A DNA stretch of 64,000 nt from Platanthera guangdongensis. Lineage: Eukaryota > Streptophyta > Magnoliopsida > Asparagales > Orchidaceae. The notes beneath the pieces are model-generated. The model ran no database searches. It was not told the origin of the DNA and worked only from the letters and a program-made list of their open reading frames with translations. Below are positions 57,767 through 64,000 of the stretch, piece after piece; positions within the stretch are counted from its first letter, which is position 1; every line of letters begins with the position of its first letter. The position numbers were made by a program, and so were the translations under genes. Where the stretch lies: contig CM077158.1 in the NCBI GenBank assembly GCA_039583875.1, forward strand, positions 122,199,900 through 122,263,899, in the 5' to 3' direction.

Positions 57767-60700
57767 TTAATCAAATGTCAGGACCGGAAAGATAGAGTTA
57801 ACAGGGTTGAGACTGACATCATCACAGAAATACAGTTTAAGACGCTAACCATTCACTTTGAAAGTACCCTTATCAGGGTGGGAAATTAAAACAGTACCAT
57901 AAGAAAAGACTTCTAAAACAGTAAAAGGCCCAGACCAACGTGATTTTAATTTACCCGGGAATAAACGTAAACGAGAATTATAAAGAAGCACTTGGTCACC
58001 CGGCTTAAAGATTTTTGGGTGCCTAAGATGTCGATCGTGTAAACGCTTCGTCCGCTCTTTATAAAGCCTGTTATTTTCATACGTGTAAGAGCGTCACTCG
58101 TCGAGTTCGTTAAGTTGAAATTTTCTAAAATCGCCGACGGAGTGGGGATCGAAGTTTAAAAATCGTAAGGCCCAAAAGGCGCGGTTCTCTAACTCTACGG
58201 GTAAATGACACGACTTTCCGTAAACCAACCGATATGGCGTACACCCGAGGGCGGTTTTGTACGCTGTTTGGTAGGCCCAAAGAGCATCGTCTAATTTGGC
58301 TGACCAGTCTTTTCTAGATGTTGAAACAGTCTTTTCTAAAATTCTTTTTATTTCTCTATTCACTACTTCGACTTGTCCGTTAGTTTGGTGGTGATAGGCA
58401 GTGGAAAGCTTATGAGTAACGCCATATTTAGTTAGGATTTTTGAAAATTGCGCGTTACAGAAATGGGAACCCCTATCACTAATGATAGCGCGCGGCGTAC
58501 CGAATCGAGAAAATAATTTTTTTAGGAAATTAACTACGACTCGGGCATCATTCGTAGGAAGAGCTTGGGCTTCGGCCAAACGCGAAACATAATCAACGGC
58601 AACTAAAATGTACTTATTCCCGAAGCTAGAAGGAAAAGGGCAGACAAAATCAATCCCCTATAGGTCGAAAACTTCGCACTCTAGGAAATAATTTTGTGGC
58701 ATTTCATTTTTATTCGAAATATTCCCCGACCGTTGGCAACTATCACACCTACTCACAAAGGCATGCGCGTCTTTAAACAGGGTAGGCCAGTAAAAACCTG
58801 CGCTTAACACTTTGTGAGCGGTGCGAGCAGCTTGATAGTGCCCACCTGTCGTTCCTTCATGCAAATGTTTAATAATATCTAATATTTCATCAAAGGAAAC
58901 ACACCTCCTGATCACTTGGTCTGCACAGACTTTAAAAAGATGCGGGTCCTCCCAAAAATAGTTTTTCAGCTCAGAAAAGAATTTCTTCTTTTGCTGAGAT
59001 GAAAACTCTTTTGGGAGCACACGGGCCACTAGATAGTTGGCGATGCGGGCAAACCAAGGAGAAGTAGATGTGTTAATTATGAAAAGCTTCTCATCAGGGA
59101 AATAGTAATGAAAAGAATTTTCGTCTAATTGTTCTATAAACGGGTTGTCTAGGCGCGAAAGGTGGTCGGCGGCCAAGTTCTCGGCACCTCGCTTATCACG
59201 GATCTCTAAGTCAAACTCCTGGAGGAGTAAGACCCAGCGAATCAAGCGAGGCTTGGCATCCGTTTTAGAGAGAAGATATTTGAGGGCCGAGTGGTCCGTA
59301 AAAACAATAATTTTCGAAAGAGTAATATAAGGGCGAAATTTGTCAAAAGCGAATACTACAGCTAAGAGCTCCTTCTCGGTTGTGGTGTAATTTTCCTGTG
59401 CAGATGTGAGTGTTTTACTAGCGTAATAAATGGGGTGGAAGTTTTTTAAAATACGTTGACCTAGTACGGCTCCCACCGCATAACTACTCGCATCACACAT
59501 TATTTCAAAAGGAAGATCCCACACCGGAGCTATCATGATTGGCGCATTAACTAATTTTTCTTTTATTAAATTGAAGGCAACTAGATAGAGGTCATCAAAG
59601 ATGAATGGGGCGTCTTTTTCTAAGAGATGGGTAAGGAGCTTGGTGATTTTGGAAAAGTCCTTTATGAAGCGGCGGTAGAAACCCGCATGACCCAGGAAAC
59701 TTCTTATGGCTTTTATGTTCGTAGGTGGCGGCAGTTTCTCGATAACTTCTATTTTCGCAACGTCTACTTCAATACCCCTTTCAGAAATTTTATGTCCCAA
59801 AACTAACCCTTCCCTCAAAATAAAATGACATTTTTCCCAATTTAGGGCGAGGTTAGTTTCTTCGCATCGCTCTAAGACTTTTTCAAGGTTCTCTAAGCAA
59901 CTATCGAAGGAATTCCCGAACACGGAGAAATCATCCATGAAAACTTCCATAATGCTCTCTACGTACTTGTCAAAGATGGCGAGCATACATCGTTGGAATG
60001 TAGCTGGCGCATTGCACAATCCAAACGGCATTCTTCGGTAGGCGAAGGTGCCGAAGGGACAAGTAAACGTAGTTTTCTCCTGGTCCTCGGGGGAGATGGG
60101 GATTTGAAGATACCCCGAGAGGCCATCGAGAAAACAATAAAAGCTATGTCCGGAAAGTCATTCTAAAATTTGATCAATGAACGGCAAGGGGAAGTGATCC
60201 TTGCGGGTGGCGTCATTCAACTTACGGTAATCTATACACATTCGCCATCCGGTCACCGTCCGAGTCGGGATTAATTCATTATTTTCATTACTTACGACCG
60301 TTATCCCTCCCTTCTTTGGTACTACCTGTACTGGGCAAACCCACTTACTGTCGGATATAGGATAAATAATTCCTGCGTCTAACAATTTCATAACCTCGCC
60401 CTTAACTACATCTTTCATGTTTGGGTTTATACGGCACTGAGGTTGTATAGAGTTACGTGAATTATCTTACATTAAGATTTTATGAGTGCAGAAAGATGGG
60501 CTTATGCCCTTAATATCAGATATCTGCCAAGCAATAGCTTGGCGATGCTTTTGTAAAATTGAAAGACGTTTATCCTTTTGTGCATCCGTGAGGTAGGCCG
60601 AAACTATGACAGGCAGCTTGGAGTCCTTTTCTAAGAAAGCGTATTGAAGGTGCTCTGGTAGTTCTTTTAGTTCCAAGGTAGGGGGGTCATCATACGAGGT

Positions 60701-60783
60701 TTTGGAAATTTGTTCTTTTTCAAAAACTATGTCCTCGTACACTTTTTTATATGTAAAATTAAAAGGGGTGTTGCTAGCGGCCA

Positions 60784-60990
60784 TGGCGGCTTCGTGCAGC
60801 GATTCAGTTGGAAAAGTAGAAGAGGAACAGAAATTAAAAAATTCTTTTTCAAAATCAGAAAGGCGAGTGGAGGATTCTTCACTTAGGTGTAGAGATTCAG
60901 TTGGAGGAGTAGGAGAGGAACAAAAATTGGAAAATTCTTTTTCAAAATCAGAGGTGGGAGAGAAGGATTCTTCACTTACGGTATCCATAA
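60784..60990 (-). repeat. Two-copy repeat (about 34 aa) in the pol spacer of G2
   Basis: SEESFSPTSDFEKEFSNFC and SEESSTRLSDFEKEFFNFC, each ending in a TESLH block; about 100 bp per copy. It lies just after the frameshift site, before the RT domain. Confidence 0.85.
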
Positions 60991-63201
60991 AAAACATGAG
61001 TCATCATTAGCTATTGTGTTCTTCATCCAGGGGGTGATAGAGAAAGTTACCTCATCGTCGCCCACTCGAAGGAAGAGCTTACCATTGCTTACGTCAATGA
61101 TAGCTCGAGAGGTGGCAAGGAAGGGTCGGCCAAGGATCAGGGGAACCTCGACATCTTCTTCGATGTCCAAAATGACAATGTCCACCGGGAAGATGAACTT
61201 GTCAACTTTGACTAGGACGTCCTCCACTATTCCTAACGGGTATTTGACTGACCTGTCGGCTAGCTGGATACTCATGCGTGTGGGGTTGAGACTACCAATT
61301 CCTAACTTTTTAAACAACGAGAGGGGCATAAGATTAATACTCGCACCTAAGTCGGCTAAAGCGTGTTTGACAAAGAGATCACCAAAGACACACGGGATAG
61401 AGAAACTACCCGGGTCACTGATTTTCTTCGGTAATCCGTTTGTCAAAACCGCCGAGCACGCGGCATTTAACGTGACATGAGAAAGGTTCTCTAACTTCTT
61501 CTTGTTGGTTAGGAGGTCCTTAAGGTATTTTGCGTACTTAGGCATCTGGGATATGGCTTCGTGGAAAGGCAGATTTATGTGGATTTGTTTAAACATTTCT
61601 AAAAAACGGGTGTATTGATCATCCTGTTGTTGTTTATTAAGTTCGGAAGGGTATGGAGGGGATGGATTGTTTTTAAAGGTGGGTGGTGGAGTGAGTTGTT
61701 GTTCTAAAATAGGAGTGATACTTTCTTCGGCAGAGGGTGGAATTTTTAAAATGGGAACGGAGCTTTGATTTTTTAAAGCGGAAGCGGAGATTGCCTCGGG
61801 CTCTTCACTTATCATACCGGGAACTTTCTTCCAACTCCGAAGAGTTATAGCTTTCGCTTGCTCTCTCGGGTTGGGCTCGGTATTGGAAGGAAGAGACCCT
61901 ACGGGTCGCTCAAAAATCATTTTAGCGAGCTGTCCTACCTGATTTTCTAAATTTTTAACACTTCCGGTTAAGGTCCTAATCGTAGCGTCATTAGCATTCA
62001 TGTATTTTGAAAACACTTCCTCCAAATTTGGAGGTTTTGGAAAACTTTGAGGAGGTGGTGGTGGTGCAGAAAAATCACTTTGCGGTGGCGGGCGCACAGC
62101 ATTCGATGGATTGCTCCACGAAAAATTCGGATGATTTCTTAACGCAGGATTATAACTATTCGGAAAATTAAAAACAGGAGGATGATAATTCGCAACAGAA
62201 AAATTATTAAAAGCAGTTCTAGGCATATTATTTACATAATCCAAATGTTCGGCGGGAGGAGTTGCAGATTCCCATACCTGAGGGGCGGAGGCAGCAGTCA
62301 TCTCCGTAATTGTTTTGCTCAATATTTCAACTTGCAGTGCGAGTTGAGAGACGTTGTCCACTTCAAAGAGACCTGCAGGTTTGTTTGGGCGGGACCTAGG
62401 CACATTCCACTGGTAAGTGTTCATGGCCATGTCTTCAAACAGCTCAAGAGCTGCTTCCGGGGTCTTATGGTTTAAAGTACCGCTAGAAGCTGCGTCTATC
62501 ATTTGCTTCGTGCTTTGATTTAGCCCATTATAGAACGTCTGCACCTGCAACCATACAGGCAGAGCGTGATGTGGGCATCGTCTTAATAATTCTTTAAATC
62601 TTTCCCAGGTTTCGTAAAGGGTCTCTGAGTCTATTTGTCCAAAGGCAGAAATGTCATTCCTAAGTTTAGCAGTTTTAGCAGGCGGGAAATACTTGGCCAA
62701 AAATTTTTCAGTTAATTGTGTCCAAGTAGTTATGCTATTTTTAGGAAGGGTGTTCAACCACTGCTTAGCCTTAATTCTAAGAGAGAAAGGAAATAATCTT
62801 AGCCTAATAGCATCATTTGTGACACCATTTATCTTGAAGGTGTCACAAATCTCAAGAAAGCTGGCTAGGTGTGCGTTCGGATCTTCATCTTGAAGCTCGC
62901 CAAATTGCACATACTGCTGCACCATTTGAATTATGCTAGGCTTCAGTTCGAAATTATTATTTGCTATTGCAGGGCGAACTATATTAGATTTTGTACCCTC
63001 GAGATTCGGTCGTGCATAATAGGACATAGGCCTTTGCACGACTTCCTCCACGTTGGGTTCGGCCATTCTTAAGGTAGAAAATGACTCGGAATCCTCAACC
63101 GGCACTTGGGTAGTAGGGCCTTGAAATCGCGATATTCTCCGAAGAGTACGCTCAATTTCGTGGTCCAGGTCCAAAGTAACCGACGGACTTCCGCGGGTCA
63201 T
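60976..63201 (-). CDS. gag-pro: Gypsy gag-protease of G2, intact (741 aa)
   Basis: From ATG 63201 (MTRGSPSVTLDLD) to TAA 60976. Retrotransposon gag capsid domain about residues 80-270 (FELKPSIIQMVQQY ... RLRLFPFSLRIKAKQWLN ... LTEKFLAKYFPP ... RCPHHALPVWLQVQTFYNGL), proline-rich segment about 330-400, IFERPVGSLPSNTEPNPRE and KAITLRSWKK near 435-460, and an aspartic protease with catalytic D-L-G-A-S at about residue 617, then LGRPFLATSRAIIDV. No classical CCHC zinc knuckle is seen, as often in Athila gag. It ends overlapping pol by 22 bases in the -1 frame. It is the only long intact coding sequence in the window. Start chosen because it is the first ATG of the frame after the leader. Confidence 0.92.
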   Translation of the reverse strand: MTRGSPSVTLDLDHEIERTLRRISRFQGPTTQVPVEDSESFSTLRMAEPNVEEVVQRPMSYYARPNLEGTKSNIVRPAIANNNFELKPSIIQMVQQYVQFGELQDEDPNAHLASFLEICDTFKINGVTNDAIRLRLFPFSLRIKAKQWLNTLPKNSITTWTQLTEKFLAKYFPPAKTAKLRNDISAFGQIDSETLYETWERFKELLRRCPHHALPVWLQVQTFYNGLNQSTKQMIDAASSGTLNHKTPEAALELFEDMAMNTYQWNVPRSRPNKPAGLFEVDNVSQLALQVEILSKTITEMTAASAPQVWESATPPAEHLDYVNNMPRTAFNNFSVANYHPPVFNFPNSYNPALRNHPNFSWSNPSNAVRPPPQSDFSAPPPPPQSFPKPPNLEEVFSKYMNANDATIRTLTGSVKNLENQVGQLAKMIFERPVGSLPSNTEPNPREQAKAITLRSWKKVPGMISEEPEAISASALKNQSSVPILKIPPSAEESITPILEQQLTPPPTFKNNPSPPYPSELNKQQQDDQYTRFLEMFKQIHINLPFHEAISQMPKYAKYLKDLLTNKKKLENLSHVTLNAACSAVLTNGLPKKISDPGSFSIPCVFGDLFVKHALADLGASINLMPLSLFKKLGIGSLNPTRMSIQLADRSVKYPLGIVEDVLVKVDKFIFPVDIVILDIEEDVEVPLILGRPFLATSRAIIDVSNGKLFLRVGDDEVTFSITPWMKNTIANDDSCFLWIP
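60988..60994 (-). promoter_or_regulatory. Putative -1 ribosomal frameshift site, T TTT TTA
   Basis: On the minus strand, gag codons read TGT TTT TTA TGG, so the heptamer T TTT TTA is in the X XXY YYZ register. A -1 slip continues as ATG GAT ACC, which is exactly the pol frame. Gag stops four codons later. I did not see an obvious downstream pseudoknot by eye. Confidence 0.65.
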
Positions 63202-63737
63202 ACACTAGAAGAAGAGAGGAGAAGAAAGACTAGAAAATAAAAGAGCTAAAGAAGTTCAAATTTTTTTTTTTTTGAAATAGATTTTTTATGTTTTAACTCC
63301 CGAACTTCCCAAGGGCTACCCGGTGAACGGTTCGCAAGGTACTAGACAAGATAGTGGCATTTAGAGCCACTTTGCCCTTTTCGAGAGAGTTAGGTGGTGT
63401 AGAAAAATTTGTGATGTGTGTTTCTATTAAGTCGGCGGTAATTAAAATCCAGCCATTTAACTCTGAGCGAGTAGGCGGAAAATAAAAGCTACACTCACGC
63501 ACTCGACAGAAAATTAAAACACACCCACTCTACAGAAAGTAAACACACTCTACTGAAATAAATCCAGCCAATCAACTCAAGTGAGTAGGCGGAAAAATAA
63601 AAAAAAAATGCACACTTAACAAAATCCAGCCATTTAACTCAAGTGAGTAGGCGGAAAAAATTTTAAGAAGGAGGCTGAGAAAGAGAAGTGATAAAATTAA
63701 TATATTCGCGTTTTCAATTTATCAACGAGCGTTGCTT
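63202..63737 (-). other. 5' untranslated leader of G2 with a 3-copy motif
   Basis: No coding sequence. Three copies of a block ATCCAGCCATTTAACTC..GAGTAGGCGGAAAA (around 63447, 63561 and 63634). Each has ACTC and GAGT half-sites separated by 4-5 variable bases. ACACTCACGCACTC-like words lie between them. Related motifs are in the G1 LTR. Confidence 0.65.
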
Positions 63738-63754
63738 CCCCAGTAACGGCGCCA
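63738..63754 (-). other. Primer-binding site of G2 (tRNA-Asp)
   Basis: On the minus strand TGGCGCCGTTACTGGGG, close to the Asp-tRNA complement TGGCGCCGTTGCCGGGG used by Athila-type elements. Six bases separate it from the LTR end at 63761. Confidence 0.88.
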
Positions 63755-63760
63755 AAAACA

Positions 63761-64000
63761 TGATTGTCTCTTAGATATCTGCAAGGAGAAAATAACCAAA
63801 CTAATAATTCATCAAGGCAAGTATACCTATCGAAATGCAGCTAGGGGACACAAGTGTCGTATTAAAATCCGGGAACAGTTGAGTAAGCTTACACACACGA
63901 AATCTATTATTTTATCGACGGGAAAATACGGTTTTTTTAGAAGAAATCTAAACGCATTAAAGGAAGAGAACTAGTTGCAATGAAAGAGAGTTACTTGCAT
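63761..64000 (-). repeat. 5' LTR of G2, first 240 bp (cut by window edge)
   Basis: Matches 54129-54368 with a handful of differences, which defines the LTR end and gives the 2 percent divergence estimate. Confidence 0.92.

Larger units (their letters stand above)
57767..60997 (-). pseudogene. pol: Gypsy pol of G2 (RT, RNase H, integrase) with five in-frame stops
   Basis: One continuous frame of 1076 codons from ATG 60997 to TAA 57767-57769, interrupted only by nonsense codons at 60467, 60158, 58658, 58094 and 57845; no frameshift. Order: spacer with a two-copy repeat, RT (about 60420-59600; VVPKKGG, MCIDYRKLN, FMDDFSVF at about 59940), RNase H (EIMCDASSYAVGAVLG, near 59490), integrase zinc finger (CDSCQRSG, about 58745), catalytic core ([25 protein letters not shown]) and GPF module (SRWSGPFTV) near the end. 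The 60158 stop fits CGA to TGA and the 58658 stop fits TGG to TAG. Confidence 0.9.
54129..64000 (-). mobile_element. Athila-like gypsy element G2
   Basis: Minus-strand Ty3/gypsy element: 3' LTR (54129-55923), polypurine tract, AT-rich 3' region, pol, intact gag-protease, leader, Asp-tRNA primer site and the start of the 5' LTR (63761 onward). The visible 240 bp of the 5' LTR differ from the 3' LTR by about five bases and two small indels, about 2 percent, so it is the youngest insertion here. There is no chromodomain, and no env-like ORF is seen. Confidence 0.9.

Overview
This window is plant nuclear DNA (angiosperm; species not determinable) made almost entirely of nested LTR retrotransposons. 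I see no credible host gene, tRNA, rRNA or CRISPR array. The evidence for a plant is the set of element types: long Ty1/copia elements of Sirevirus type (CCHC gag, DSGCS protease, YVDD reverse transcriptase, initiator-Met primer sites), Ty3/gypsy elements of Athila type (Asp-tRNA primer site, DLGAS protease), and pieces of a Tekay/Del-like gypsy element.

Layout. T is an old plus-strand Tekay/Del-like element. Its LTR is split over 2148-2685, 15220-17148 and 27592-27781, followed by a degraded primer site and gag start to 28223. Four minus-strand copia elements interrupt it: A (1-2147, cut by the window edge), B (2686-15219, complete, imperfect 5-bp target duplication GACAC/GATAC), C (17149-27591, complete) and D (28224 to about 34620, missing its 5' end). 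A 2.1-kb unassigned block (34621-36745) follows. Then come two copia elements joined tail to tail, E (plus strand, from 36746) and F (minus strand, to 49352), both without a 3' LTR. F's LTR is split at 49352 by the Athila-like element G1 (49353-54128 visible). G1 is split at 54128 by a second Athila-like element, G2 (54129 to beyond 64000). The order of insertion is T before A-D, and F before G1 before G2. LTR divergence fits: about 7 percent in B and about 2 percent in G2 (counted by eye over short stretches).

All copia coding regions are broken by stops and frameshifts. The only long intact frame is the G2 gag-protease (741 aa). It meets pol at a textbook -1 slippery heptamer, but G2 pol has five in-frame stops.

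The most striking content is non-coding. (1) The transcribed leaders of B, C and D are arrays of roughly 22-27-bp units. Each unit is a different small hairpin followed by a near-constant linker (CTAC..CTCAG on the plus strand), and arm pairing is kept although arm sequence changes from unit to unit. (2) Each LTR family has its own array of short palindromes in U3: TACTCGAGTA in B, a 10-bp-arm GATCGTCGAA hairpin in A/E, GCGTTGAGTG hairpins in D and C, CACGCCC/GGGCGTG in G2 and CGTCGAGCGG in G1. Many share a TCGA core across unrelated superfamilies. (3) In E, and more weakly in F, the same palindromes lie inside the gag reading frame. (4) B has a second copy of its palindrome array plus TATA box inside the element, upstream of an env-like third ORF. 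(5) All six copia LTRs share one leader hairpin, and G1 inserted inside F's copy of it.
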